Of a DNA stretch of 64,000 nucleotides, positions 1 to 13,717 are shown piece by piece; the first letter of the stretch is position 1, and every line of letters starts with the position of its first letter. Location of the stretch: assembly GCA_013365365.1 (NCBI GenBank), contig JABVXU010000322.1, forward strand, positions 1 through 64,000, written 5' to 3'. The stretch comes from Cruorifilaria tuberocauda. Taxonomy: Eukaryota; Nematoda; Chromadorea; Rhabditida; Onchocercidae. A program made the translations under genes and the position numbers. The notes under the pieces are model-generated. The model did not search any database, was not told the origin of the DNA, and saw only the letters and a program-made list of their open reading frames with translations.

Positions 1-116
1 TAGAAGCTGTATATGGAAAAGCGTGTAAGCTAAAGAAAAAGACTGGCCTAAGCTCTATGCATAGGAAAAGACCTAAAGCACTGAGAAATATATAAGCCTA
101 GAAGAGTGCACGGATA

Positions 117-136
117 ACACACACACACACACACAC
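117..136. repeat. (AC)10 microsatellite
   Basis: Ten uninterrupted AC dinucleotides. Confidence 0.95.
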
Positions 137-357
137 GGAGAAAACTCTTCGATACGTGGAGCCATGTCAACGTCAAATTCACTCAGTGATCAATAAACAA
201 CAATGGCGGAAGAAAGGAAGAGCAGCGGCTTGATTCGATATTTGCATTGGCCAACAGTAATCTGTCCCTTCCCTCCATTAAGACAAGCAAACATGAAAGG
301 AAAGAGACTGTTTCGAATTCACAGAAATTGAAAATTGTTCTAGAAATCATCCGAACT

Positions 358-478
358 GTTTGTGTCTGTGTCTGTTTGCATGTCTGTGTCTGTTTGCATG
401 TCTGTGTCTGTGTGCGTGTCTGTGTGCGTGTCTGTGTCTGTGTCTGTGTGCGTGTCTGTGTGCATGTCTGTGTGTATA
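358..478. repeat. TG-rich compound microsatellite (TGTGTC/TGTTTGCATG units)
   Basis: About 120 bp made of TGTGTC, TGTGCG and TGTTTGCATG-type units in irregular order. The open frames crossing it on both strands (Cys-Val repeats on plus, Gln-Thr repeats on minus) are by-products of the repeat and are not taken as genes. Confidence 0.95.
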
Positions 479-3400
479 GGTATTCATGATGAAGCATATG
501 AATGATTAAATTCATTAAATTAAATGAAATACGAAATGAATGAAATTAAGCTAAGTCATATTACTGCTCAGAACTAAATTTATTAAGGCAGGAATATGCT
601 AAATTAAATTAAAGAAAAAGAATTTGGCTTAATTTAAATTCATCCTAAGATAAATCTTATGTAAATATGCTTGAATTCATCAAAGTAGACACCGTTATGT
701 AGTATATTATCAAGAGAATACTCAAATAATTTTTGAGTTTCACATTAAATGAAAAAAGGAAATGAAATATTGAAATTGAAATTAAATGAATTTTGTTTCT
801 TAAATTTAAGTATTATAGTATTAATTGAAAGATTGATACGAAACAGTTTAAAAATTTTTGTTGACAAAACATATTGTGATAACTTGTACGATATAGAAAA
901 TGAACATTTCTTGCAGTAAAGCTAACAGAAGTAATTCGAATTAAAAAATCGATAATAGAGAAATTTTTGTCTTATCATTACTTTTTATTACATTTCTCCC
1001 AAATTTCCTGACATAATTCGTAGGAAAAAACTTTTTCTTTCTTCAAAACCATTTGTAAAATTTTTTTCCTGTTTCAAATAAATAGAAATTGTCCACAAGG
1101 GAGCAGTTTGCCATTTGAATTAATTAATCAAATCATGAAGTAAAATCAGCTTTTGGTTTAATTCAAATTATTAATGGTTGTAAAATTAAATTGCAAGAAA
1201 TGATATTAATTAATTAAATTTGGCAAATTTAACAACTTCTTTTTACATTTCTTTCTTTTCTTTTAAATTAAACATCTGACAATGTATTAATATTAACCAT
1301 TGATGAAATATTTCTCGCAAAAAATAAATTTCTTTATCAACAATAGACATGAAAAAAGTTGAATCGTTTTAGCAATAGGAACGACATGCAACGGTGATAT
1401 TGAAATTTTATTTTATTATTAAATTTTTAATTTAAATTACTTTTATTAACTTCACATTACTTCACTTCATTTTCTGCTTTTTACTTCTTCTTGCAAGAAA
1501 TGGTTGTTGAAACAGAGTTTGCGCTTTTCAAATATATTATTCAGTATTTGAGTTAATAAATTACAATTATATTTTGAACATTTAATTTTGTCGAATAAGA
1601 GATGAAAATTGAAAGTGCAACGAAATTTTGCTTTTTCACCGGAAAAGAGCAGAAAATAAAGAAGGGAAAAGTGTGCCACACAGAAATGACTGATGCAGAA
1701 GTGGTGAATTGGTGGAAATGCTAAATTTCTTGCATTCACTATTACTAATAAATTTATTATTGAGAAAATTTTCCTAATTTTCCAGAATAATTTCCATTTA
1801 TTTTTATCAGGATCATGCAATACTTTATGCTTTTCTTTTCCATTTTTCTCAATCACTGACATTACAGTATCTTTAAATTATAGTTTTCTCTAATCCTTCA
1901 ACTCTTTCGCTTGTCTTGTTTCAACAATGAATTAAATTGCTTTAATTTATCGGTATCATTAACATGATAGTCTCCAAATGATTGAGATAATTTGACCGGA
2001 TATAATAGTTCTCAACGGCTTAATAGATATCAGTTATATTTCCATGCAAGTTTCATGATTAAATTAACTATTCGATTGACTAAAACCGGATTAACTGATT
2101 ACTAATAGCTTTAAAAGTGATTAAATGAAAATAGTCTAATGTCATCGTGAACGTCATTCCAGAAGTCCATATGTCATCATTGCATCACTTCAATTGGACA
2201 GGATCGCCTAACTTTAATTATATTAAGATCCCAGAATAATAATGATCATTGCTGCTTTTCAGTTCGAAAGGTTTTTCTTTTAATAAAATATAATTGTTTA
2301 TCGGCATACTATAAAATATAATAACTTTCTAGAAAAGAGAAAAATTAAAAAATAAAGCTAATCATTTTGCTTACTTTTATAACGAACATCACGAAGCTAG
2401 CAACTTTTGAAATAATTAATTTAAACATATTCTTTTTCAATTTAATGCAAAAAAGAATCCTGAAAACACAGTAAACGAAGAAAAGGTTAAGATTAAAAAT
2501 GATTATGATTTTCAAAACTGAAAAGGAAAGTATTATGCTGTTTTGACTCAAATTTACGATCATAAGTAATATTTAACTTCAAAGTAACTGAATCATAAGG
2601 CAAAAAACTGAAGACTTCGGACAAATAAATACGAGGCTAGAGTGGAAATATAATATTTTAACTTTAATTAAGCAAAATGCATCTGAAAAATGCCGGTAAA
2701 TGCTGTAAAATTCTCTCACATCTACTTCTTCCATCTACTCCAATTGATTATGGCCTTCTGCTAAATCGTTCAATAAAGTTAAAGTAATCTGTCTACGTAT
2801 TACAATAAACATAATGAATACGTACAGGTAATACAGTGTAATGAAATTTTTTGCTTTAAAATAAAATGCATAGAATTTGATTGAATATTTTTGTTTATTG
2901 AATGAGCCAATAAGCTTGCTATGTTTGCTTTTTCTAAGTTGCCAAAAAAAAGGCAAAAATTCAATGACTTCAAAGTTTAAGTTAAAATTGTTCATGGAAA
3001 TTGACAGGAATTCCGGTTGAAAGTCTAATGAAAATAGCCTGGAAGCAAAAATTTTAGCTTAATGATTGATAGAACCAATTTCTATTTATTGGTCACTAAA
3101 TAATGAAGGAATCAATTTTGAAATAAATGCATTCCGTTTTCGTTTTTCCAAAAATTTATTCCATAGCTTATCATTACTTACTGGTGATCATACTTTCTGG
3201 TGATTATTTTTTTATCTTCTCAAAATTTAAGTTTTAAACAATTATTTTGACTGTGACTCACTTTTTATTCCTATTTAACAAAAACAATCTTCTATCCCCG
3301 GTTTAATTTCTTCAAAAGTAATTTTTTCCTGCCATAAAATGAAAATTTTCAAGTGTTAAGGGTTAAATTTTCCCTAAACCTAAATTTAAATAAAGCTAAG

Positions 3401-6382
3401 GAAAAAAAAATAAAAATGTTCCGTCCAGAATTATTTCCGTTTTTCTTTTTTATTTCGAAATTTCTGAGAATTGCATTTTCTCTCATTTAATCACCTCATG
3501 TTAATTTGTATGTCAGAGAAATTCAAAAACCGTAAACTATCAGATTAATTGCTGGAAACTGAAATTCGAATTCAAAATTAATATATTGCAGAAAACCTTA
3601 ATTACTGCTGCATTTCCAGTCATCGATTGATAAATTTACGATTTAATTTTTAGTCATTTTTAGAAAGAAATGCGTTTATTTGAAATCAGATTCTTGGCTA
3701 ATGTATAGTCTAATTAATTAGATTTAATAGAGGAAATATTAAAAGCATTTCGAGAATCAGTGAAAGTAATGCTTCATTGATCAAAAAGCTCTGTATTCTC
3801 GAGAATCACTGATTTATGTTTAATAGAATTTTGACATTAATGTGTAAATTACGTTTAAATATTTACAATCAAATAAAAGATGAGAAAGAGAAAATTTTTA
3901 AAAATATGTGCACAAATGAATAAGACTTACAGTGATATTTGTATTCGAAAATAAGTCAATGGGTGATCTACCTGTTTATAAATATGTTATTTATGAGTAA
4001 ATAAGTAAGTAAGTAAATGTGTGGGTGTGTGTGTGCATGGAAATACAGAATTGAAAGGGAATGGTAATTTAGAAACAATGAAAATTTATTTCGTAACATT
4101 TCCCCAGAAATGGATTACGTGTATGTTACGTCATTTGGATAACTTTTATTGCGAGGTAAAATTCTTTTAAAAAATTCAATACCTTATGATATGAATGTAG
4201 ATGTACGTTAAATAATATGGTTAAGTTGAAAATTCAACGAATATGGACAAATTTTTATATTCCAATAAAAATAAGTCAGTAAAGTGGTAATCTTATTATT
4301 TAATTTAGAATTAAATTGGGAAAGATTTTTAAAGCCTTTGGACGTTTTAAAAACTTTCTTGTACCAAAGATTTTTTCATCGCAAAAAATGAATTTTTACT
4401 TAAAGAATGAAGAAACAGGAAAGAATGAAAAGAGTACCAAGGCAAGATTCAATTATCAGCTAATCAACAATGAAAGCAATTTAAATAGGCTTATAAAGCA
4501 AACAATTATAATATGCTGTAGTAAGAAGTTTTAAATCATGAAATTACTGGAAGTTGCTTAAATTAGAATAATTCATCTGAGTTAATCTAGCCATAAATAC
4601 GGTAAAAATTTCAACTCTGACATTTTACTTTGTTTTTTCATTCGATTAATGAAATGAAGAAATGATATCGTTATTTCGCTGGAAATACTATTACAAAAAT
4701 TTTCAGAATACAAAAATTGCTCACGAAAATTTTTGGCTGTAATTCTGATATCTAATCTTCAACTTCTATGAATTCTCCGAATCATATCGAACAGTTCATT
4801 CTAAAATTTTAAGTTAGATTTTTAAATTCCAAGAAAATTTTAAATTTTCAAATTATTAAATTAAAGTTAGAATAGGAGACCTATTAGCAGTAACAGACGT
4901 TGATGACGTTGCAAGAAGCGTCAAACATGAAATGAATAATCTATCAGTCTAAATAGTTGACGTGGTATTCAACGCGATTACTTCCTTTAAACATGTGTAA
5001 GACAAGTTACAAATGGAAAATGTAAAGAAACTGAAATCAATGAACACGTTGAAAAAGTATACGTCAACACTTACGTGGATGAAATGCAAATTACATTGTC
5101 TACTTTGTCGAAGAAAAAAATCAAAGTCATACATGCATCCAATGAAAAATTCATAAAATGATGGAAATAAAGGAAGATTGATGAATATTTGAATAATTTA
5201 ATTTGAATGAATATTTTAAAAGGTGAAAATTAACAAATGAAAAGTTTGAAGAAACTCTTAGCAACCTAATAGCCATAAAATGGAAAAGTGAGTTGGGGTT
5301 TTCTTGGATTTCTAAATTGGGATTTCTGAGATTAAAAAGACAGATAAGAGTTCTGAAAATTTGATAAATTAATTCTTTATTTCATTCACTACCAAAAAAA
5401 CATATCAAATACATTAGTTTAATTTAATTTATGAATGGGTAATGAAAGAAATGAGAAATAGTAGAATGGAATTGACGTGGTTGATCGATTTAAAGTTCCA
5501 CTATTTATTTCCCTTAGAAATATCAAACATTCTTTGATCATTGATTTCATTTTGATCATGCAATTCAACTAATTCAATTGGAATATTAAAATTTATTAAA
5601 ATTTTATTTTAATATAAATTCATTTTCAATTTACTATAAATGCTATCAAAAATATTATTTGAAAAGGATTCGGATTAATTAAATCTATTCGAAATCAGCG
5701 TGTTAATCGATATCATTTAAGTTTAATCGCTTGAAAATTTTCTCATTAATATTTGCTGCGATTCTAATCTCACTACTGATCAAATGAAATTTTAATTAAA
5801 TTTGTTAAATCCAATCGACTTAGTAAGCTTTTTTATGTTTTTTACAAAGTAACATTCTCTATCAATTTAAGAACAATTTTTTTATATGGCTCATGGCTCA
5901 TCGTCTCGAGTTATTAAGCTTTTAAATATTAATCGAATTCAGACATCCAAGAAGGTAGCCTTGATTGATTATATAAATTCATCTCGGGAGATTTTTTGAA
6001 CATTCTCGGTACTCAGACATTAATCAGATCAAGAGGAGTAAACCTATTTGCTTTAATAAACTCAAACAGCTTACTAAAAGCGATACTACTTTCATCCCAA
6101 ACAAGTGCGGAAATGAAATCTTCAAATGTTTTTTAAGCATTTTGCAGGTAACAAATTTTGCTTAATCAAACTAAAAATATTATTCCATTTTTTATGAATG
6201 ATTTCTTTGATTCTTTGTTGCACTGTTTGTTTCTGTATCAATCATTGTGAATGAAATTTCCAACTTTTTTTCTCATGATCGATCTGACAATAACACCGAG
6301 TTAAACGGAATGTGATCAGTTAAACGGGAGAAAGTATTATAATACTAGATTTTTCCGGTCAAGAAAGAAACGATAAACTTAC

Positions 6383-8213
6383 GCGAATAGTTAGATCCAT
6401 CTTCTACAGCTTTGAAAAATGCTGCTGATAGCTTACGTACTGCAAAAGAATTATTCATAATACATTAAATTGATGTATCCTAGAAAGATGGCAATGACTG
6501 CAATTAATTATTCAGTATTTATATAAAAAAGCTTCATTTTCCCAGCAGAAAAAGAGATCTTATGGATCAAGCTAATTTTACATTGGATAATTGATGTGAG
6601 CTTAAATTTACGCTTACTTTATTATCAATAATATAGATGAAAATATTGATTATACGGCTCGATACTAAATTATAATAAATTGGACAATTGCAATTAATAT
6701 CGCTTTATAACAAATTAGAGCAATTATAATTAAAGTGTACATCTTTAATAATTTACGTATTGCTGATATATTTTTTAATTTCTTCAAAAACTGATTGATC
6801 AAAATTTTTTATTGGTATGAAAGTGATAGAGGTGGAAAATTCCCATTTATCGATTTTCGATTAAAATTTTCTAGCCTTTTTTGGAATAATTCCGATTCTA
6901 GCACTTCAAATATACTTGTCAATACTTTGCAATAATTTAATAGATATTTAACAGTACAGAATCATTTTCCGGATAATAACAAACTGTTACAATCATCAGA
7001 ATCATTTCACATCCCGGAAGATTTAGATTCTTAAGAAGTTTTCCAAAATAACTTTTAGACTAAAATTCTAAATTTCATTTTACGGGAAAAAAGTATCTTT
7101 TGGTATTCCTCCACAATTGTTTTTATTTTCAGAGTGTAATCAAAGAAGAAATTTGCAGCAAATTAATTTTGAATTTGAAAAATATTTTAGCGTATTTTCA
7201 AAACAAGAAAAATGTTTTAATAGTTTACAAAATTTGATGAAAAAATTTTCTGTCAGTTGATAAATTTAAAATTTTATCAGATTGAATAGTTTCCGCCATT
7301 TTATCAAAAATCCCATAATTTGAAAAAGAAATTTATAGTTTTGAATTTTGTGCTGGTAATTTCTATTCATAATAAATACTTAATTTAATAGAGATGAGAT
7401 GGAAGTAATTTTGCCATGTTTGACCAATGAAAGTAAACGTTTTGATGGGCAATAAATTCAGAATTCTTTAATAATCTCAAATGAGAAATGTTCCTTAAAA
7501 CGAATTAAGTTTTTACCAATTTCACTAGAATTAGATTTTCAAAAAGTTTTTAATACAATTTCTAAAAATTTTAGTTCCAACAGATTAAGTTTTATAAATT
7601 TCTGCCTAAAACTTAAGTTTTCATTTTTCATCATTCCAAATGTGAGCAACTTTTATGCAAGAAAAATAACTTTTTAAAATAATCATCTTTATAAGTATCA
7701 TTTTTTCAGATATTTTTTGAAGTTTTTTATAATTTCAAAACTTCCAGTCTCTAAGAAAAGTGAAATGATTCATTGTAAATGCCTTAATTGGTTAGTTGTT
7801 GCTTAATTTAAGTGAGAAAATTTTTTTTAATATTAAAAATTAAAAATGAAAAACTTACATCTTCGTTTATTGTCGCCATTACATACAGACTGATAGGTTG
7901 CTGGACGGGAATATTTTGAGGGCATTTGTGGGCGATTTCGGGAAGTGGTGATAGTAAAAGAGGAAGGGAGAGGGTATATATTTCCAGGTGATGATGGTAA
8001 ATTAATATTAGTATTTGAATTCCTTCCCTTAGAACGGCATATTTTACACGGACAACAGCTACAGCAACGGAAGAAATGCGTGAAGAAGAGCGGTCGGCGA
8101 CGATTTACTTTTCGTAACTTAGTTGGATATCCCACTTTTGGGCCTAACATTCTCTCCCTAACTACGCTCAATTCTTCTTTCAATGATATACTTTTTCTGA
8201 CTATTTTGTTCAT
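6383..8213 (-). CDS. Unidentified protein, first two exons only
   Basis: I do not recognise this gene. Exon 1 (8213-7859) starts at an ATG and encodes 118 codons; exon 2 (6439-6383) follows a good TTTTGCAG acceptor. Both exons end at GTAAGT donors and their phases fit (1 then 1). Exon 1 is basic, with a Cys-rich run after a pair of Phe (FFRCCSCCPCKICR), then a Ser/Pro/Asn-rich stretch. Exon 2 gives RKLSAAFFKAVEDGSNYS, which resembles the opening helix of some ankyrin-repeat regions, a weak inference. The Cys cluster could be a palmitoylation or metal site. The intron is 1,419 nt. Further exons should lie below 6383 but were not found, so the model is partial. A longer frame antisense to exon 1 lacks splice support. 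Confidence 0.4.
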
Positions 8214-11200
8214 TTCAGATATACCATACACAATTTATCATCATTTCACTTTGCCGTTGTTTTCGAGAGTGATATTTCTTTCTTCTTCTTCTTCTCTCTT
8301 TCACTCTACCTTTACATTTTCCTCTTCCACTGATAATGGAATAAACTTTCCAAGTTGGATGAAATTCACCAAAGCCTCTTCTAAGCTCACTCTTAAGCTA
8401 AAATAAATTAAACTTAGCACGGTTGTGAAGGAAATTTTTTTCTTCCTATTTCCCTTCTTCCTCTTTGCTATAATGTGGAAGGAAAGATAATGATTGGCTC
8501 GAATTCATCCTAATTTCCTTTCCTTCTTCTCCGTTTCTTTTGTGTTGTTATCTGTTTACAAATTCTTCTCTCTTTTTAATAAATTTTTCTAGCGGAACTG
8601 CACTTCTTATCATTTATCGATAATTCAACAGCAGTGTTAATATTCAGGATGGCAGTAAATTATTTCTAGGACAATATGAAAATCCAATTTAATTTTTCAT
8701 CTAATAATTAATTGCTCTCGCACTGATTGAATATATTTAGTCAAATTCTGCAAAATGTAAAATTCTGGATTGCTAATAATTTCATCCTGAAATATAATTA
8801 CTTTAAGAAAGTTAAGTTAGAGCATTTTGCAATAATGATTGTAGGAAGGAAATTTGGAAATACTTAATTGCAAATCGTTATTTTATGAAGAAAATTTAAT
8901 GCAATTTGTTTTTTTTCGTTTTTGTCAGCTATACAAATAATAAAAATTAAGAATTTATTTTTCTCACGAAATAAACTTGCGAATTGACCTTTTTCACCCA
9001 CCTGGTCTCTTTCTTTTTCGAATACTCAAATATTATGGAAACTTCAAAAAAAGAAAAGTAGAAAACAGTTCTTCTTGCTGGTAATCTATCTTTACTCATC
9101 TCCTAATAACATCTCCTAATAAATTATCACTTATCTATTTTTTATCCTAACTTCAATCAATAATTACATTTCCAGTTACAAATTAATACATAAAATTAGA
9201 CAAATCATAAATACGTAATCGCTATCTGAATTATCTGAATCGCTATCGCTATCTTAATTATTGTGATTTTTTTGCAAGAGATATCAATACTACAGTTATT
9301 AAGAATTACGATCAAAAATGAGGTAGATTCTAATGAGATTATTCTAATTAACAAGATTTGTTGATATCAATGCTATCAGCAAGAAAATAACTTTAATGTC
9401 AATGAAATTTCACTTCCATTTCAATTAAATATCATGTGGTACGAGTATAATTAAAAAGTAAAGACAAAAGTAAGTCATAAACCTTATATAAAGAAAATAT
9501 CCGCCAACATATACACACACACACATATTAACATGTTGTCAACATGCTAACAATTTCACATAGGCGTGTTTTTATAGTGAAATACTGCTCACCTTCAATT
9601 TCTCCCTTTGTTTTCATTAACCACCATTAATGAATAGGAGACTTCATTAATAGTCAATTTACACCCATACACACCCATACACAACCATGTACACGACTAG
9701 AGGTAGTAATTGTAGTTATGTTGTGTATGGGTGTGCATACATTTAATGGATGTTGGACTCGATCTAATCACTCGTCATTTCTTTTCCCCCTCTCTCCCTC
9801 TCTCTCTCTCTTTCTCTTTTCTCTCTATTTAGAGAGAAGTTTCAAGATTTATACTTCTTTCATCATTTTACCTGCTATTTGTTTACCTTTCTCTAATGCT
9901 AAGCTATTTTCAAAAGGAAATCATTCAATGAACATTTTCACATTGATACTTTTATAAATTCAAAAATTTTGATAACTTTAAAAAATAATTTAATTGAGAG
10001 AAAAAGAAGACTGTTTTTGAGGAGATGGAAAAGATAAAGAGATTTTCAATGAATGAATAAATGTTAAAAATATTGCTTTTCAAGAATGCATTAATTTACG
10101 CTTTAAAGCACTTATCAATCAAAGAATTCTATTTTTTTCCAATTCTGCAAGATATTTAAGAAATCTCACAAAAATAGCTTTCCTTAACTAATCGATGAGT
10201 GAAATAATTCCTGGCTACTTTGCTAATTTATCACTGCTGTGATTGAAGAGTGGTGATAATACTAGGTAATCGAGTAGTAGCGGTAAACAAAGGTACTATT
10301 ACAGTGTGTTAACTAAATGATGTCAAAAGAAATGTTGAATTTTTTCAAGTTTAAGTGCAGTGAAGTCTTTGAATATTTTTTACTGAAGCAATAGATCAAG
10401 ATGTCCACTTCGATTGGACAGATTAAAACTGGCTGAGACTATTCCTTTCCACATTTCTTTTTAATTTCTAGAAGAAAGGAAAAAAATGAATTTTAATTTT
10501 CTTATCGAATAAATTTCCGTTTCAAAGCGTTAATTAATGCATTCATTAGCAAAATTCCCAAAAAATTTTCCTCACATTCTTTCCTATAGAATATCTATAA
10601 AGTGAAAAATTATCAAAAATATAAAATAGAAATTTTTGAAATTGCTGTTCAATCGTTGTTGAATTTCTTGCTTCTAAGAGCTGATTAATGATAGATTTGC
10701 AAGGAAGATAAATATGACGATAAAGAAAGAAAGAGCAAAAAAAGAATCTTGAATTGATGGATCTCGAAACTTCTACGGCATTATCCTAATTGAAATCAGT
10801 AAAATTTCAATTTTCTGATTTTATCAGCAGCAATCTAGAATATATCATTGGGATGTGCGATAAATAAACTTCCTATCATGAAAACAAATTATAATAAAAT
10901 ATGAGAAAAATAATCTGCCAGTTCAAATTCTTCCCCAAAGGAAAAAGTGAATCAGATAAGAGGAAAAAAACAACTCGAAGAGTGAAATGAAATCAATATT
11001 CAGTATAGGAAAACAGTAGTTGAAATGAAGTTTTATCAGAGTGAAAAAAGAAGCGTTACAGGTTAAAAATGAGTCGAAATGAATAATCAGTTGATATGTT
11101 AAAAATTTTGATGATTCTAAATGATAAAAGGTTTGAGAGATTGTTCGAGAAGATTTAACTCATTCAAGTACAATGCATTTTTTTATTCTCAAGAAAGCAC

Positions 11201-13717
11201 CAATTTATATTGGTCCATTTATTACTCATTTTATTAGATTCTTAAAATTTGTTCTAACACTGTACGCAAGAATTACTCTATATAATTAGATACGTGAATA
11301 TTAAGCATATTTAAATATAAACAAATAAACTCGAAATAATTTAGCTGGAATGTCAAATGTCACATTGCTATGTGGTACTTATGAAATAAAAGGAAGATAT
11401 TTTGAAAAAAAAGATTGAAAAGAAATAATGAATAATGAAGTTTGCGCAATAAGTTATATTAATTAATTAATTTTGTTAATTAATCTATCACTTTAATCTA
11501 TCAATTAATTTATCACAATATGATGTTATCAACTTATTTATAATTATTTTTATCTGATATTTTCTATTATCTTCATTTGAAATAAGTTATTATTATAAAA
11601 TTTATTATTGATATTAACATGTATGCTTGACAACATTCACTTCTGGAAATTTAATTTATAATTTGATGTATCGAAACCAATTTAATTTTTTGTTGATCTT
11701 GACCGAAAAACAATAATATTGGTTGAAATAAAGAATGATTTTGATATTTTAGAAATGCTTATATTGAGAATGAACAAAATAAAGCTTATCAAGATAAACG
11801 ATATATTTTAACTTCATTAAATTCAACTTTAAGCAGTGTAAGCATGACTTTAGGGTTGTATAATTGAACCATTTCAATGTAAGCGAAAAAAAATCAATTC
11901 AATAAAAGCTTCAATATCCGTCTAATTTGAGAATATTTAACTGAACAATAAATTAAGTTAGGGAAGAATCACTGCTTAATTCGTCACAATTAAAAAGTAG
12001 TTGAAACCTGTCATATATATTTATCCATTCCATCCGAATTTTGATAAAATTTTTTCATTCAAGTAGCATTCAGAAGTTGCAGTTGTTTAAACAAATATGA
12101 CATAAATGGATGAAAAATGTAGGAAGAAAATTAATCGGATTATTAATTACGGAATATTTACAGTGAAATAAGAAATCGTTATCGTGTAAAAGTTCTGGCA
12201 ATTTTCCTAACTTTAAATGTTGACATTTCAGGTTAAGTTTAATCTACAAAAAATAACATTAATCATAACTTTTATAGCATTCTGTCATTTGCTGGTAACT
12301 TTTTGCAATAAAATGCTATTAGTGTTTAATAGTTATAGCATCTTGAAGTGTTACTGTACATTTGGCAACTGATAAAGCAAATATTATTCTTAGATCACAT
12401 ATTTGAATAGTATGCAAAAAAAACTAATTTACTGATTGATCATTTAGCTGTATGACTAACCGATCAGTATAGATAATAGAAGATTGAACTGAGTATGATA
12501 ATGAAAGGATGGATGTAGTATTTCAGCGTCTGTTGTTCGTTATGTGTCATCATATTTCGCGACATTAATAAAAATCTTCTATGTTGTTTTAAATTACTAT
12601 GTAATTGGAGATAATTGAAATAATTCAATCTTATAAATTATTTTTTCTGTTCCACTTCACTTTTCCTTCACAAGTGATATATGCTGATATTCTAGTGATT
12701 TGAAAATGAACTCTTCTATAATAACAAAGATGGAAGAAATCTTTCAACGAAATAAGAATGAATATTATTTTACTTCCTATATTAAATCGATCTTTTACTA
12801 GCTGACAACGTAATCTTAATATCTTATATTTCGCAGAAAATTCTGAGAAGTTCTTTTCGTGAATCATAGGAGTATCGAAATGGTGATCCATAGATTCATG
12901 AGTTAATTGACTGATATTCTAGTGGTTTGCATTCGAGCATTCGACGATGCATGAATTTCTGGAATATTGGCTGTGAGAAGCAAAAGTGAGAAATACTGTT
13001 ATGTGCAAATTTGATTAATTGGTTTGAACTTGCACTAAATTACGCAGAGATCTCGTGTTTGACGTTATCAGCCAATTATATCTTTAGTGAATATTGGTAA
13101 TGTCATACTCATTTGCATCTGAAGTCTTTCTTCATGTTTAAAATTGGTTTTATTATAATATTTTTATAAAAAATATAAATACAATAGGAGATAAAAAAAA
13201 TAGCGGACACAAACTTCTGAGCATTCCATTTAATGATGCGGCTAGATTTTACTTTTATAAGTAAAATCGAGATGCAAATATTACACGAATCAATCGATAG
13301 AGTTTAATATTGATTTAACGAAATCCGAACTTTTCTCTTAATCTCTACTTGGACTTGTCTTTCATCAATGTGTTCTCTCTCATTTCTTCCTCATTGCTCT
13401 GCTAACATTGCATAAAATTGAAATCAGAAGATTTTACGCCTAATCATGAAGTTGAAATCAGAAAATTTACACTTTTAGCAGTTTGCATAACTTGTCGTTT
13501 AAGTTTCAGAAATAATTATTTTTTTGTTTCCAAAATAAAAAAGGATTTGAATAAATGACTTTCAATGAAAATCTGTCTTACACATGTAAATTAATCCTCT
13601 TTGACTGTTTTTTAAAATATTTCCATAAATAAAAAAAATTACAATACTGAAGCAATAAATATCCAATAACAAAATGACAGTCTAAACTGAAGAATAGTTG
13701 AAACCGTTAACAACAAT
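8214..13717. other. Intergenic, AT-rich, no supported gene
   Basis: A pyrimidine-rich patch near 8275-8300 and another near 9783-9828 (CT-rich, inside a plus-strand open frame that is only the tract read in frame), a short (AC)n at about 9522-9535, and an inverted repeat listed separately. The left end is the presumed 5' region of the 6383-8213 gene and the right end is the 3' flank of WDR37. I see no exon with convincing protein similarity or phase-compatible splice sites. Confidence 0.55.
9670..9735. repeat. 16-bp perfect inverted repeat with 34-bp loop
   Basis: CACACCCATACACAAC at 9670-9685 is the exact reverse complement of 9720-9735. The left arm is itself the second unit of a short ACACCCAT tandem starting near 9661. 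A cruciform or stem-loop is possible; no flanking target-site duplication was seen. Confidence 0.8.

Larger units (their letters stand above)
1..6382. other. Gene-poor AT-rich stretch
   Basis: No gene can be supported here. Open frames on both strands are short, rich in Phe/Ile/Lys/Asn as expected from AT-rich DNA, and lack phase-compatible splice partners. Two microsatellites near the left edge are listed separately. It may hold long introns or further exons of the unidentified minus-strand gene whose second exon ends at 6383, since that model is left open at a good donor, but I could not identify a third exon with confidence. Confidence 0.5.

Noticed and set aside
183..515. Gln-Thr-repeat open frame (-) and Cys-Val-repeat open frame (+)
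   Set aside because: Both are the TG-rich microsatellite read in frame; no similarity or splice support.
1467..1862. 131-codon open frame on the minus strand
   Set aside because: Composition is typical of AT-rich chance frames, no start context, domain or splice partner.
2735..2780. Possible third exon of the 6383-8213 gene (ITLTLLNDLAEGHNQLE on minus)
   Set aside because: Looks vaguely ankyrin-like but its phase does not match the open donor at 6382 and it ends in a stop after 17 codons.
7945..8406. 153-codon open frame on the plus strand
   Set aside because: Antisense to exon 1 of the minus-strand model, which has matching splice phases; the plus frame has none.
9718..9957. 79-codon open frame on the plus strand
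   Set aside because: Largely a CT-rich tract read as Leu/Ser/Phe; no support.
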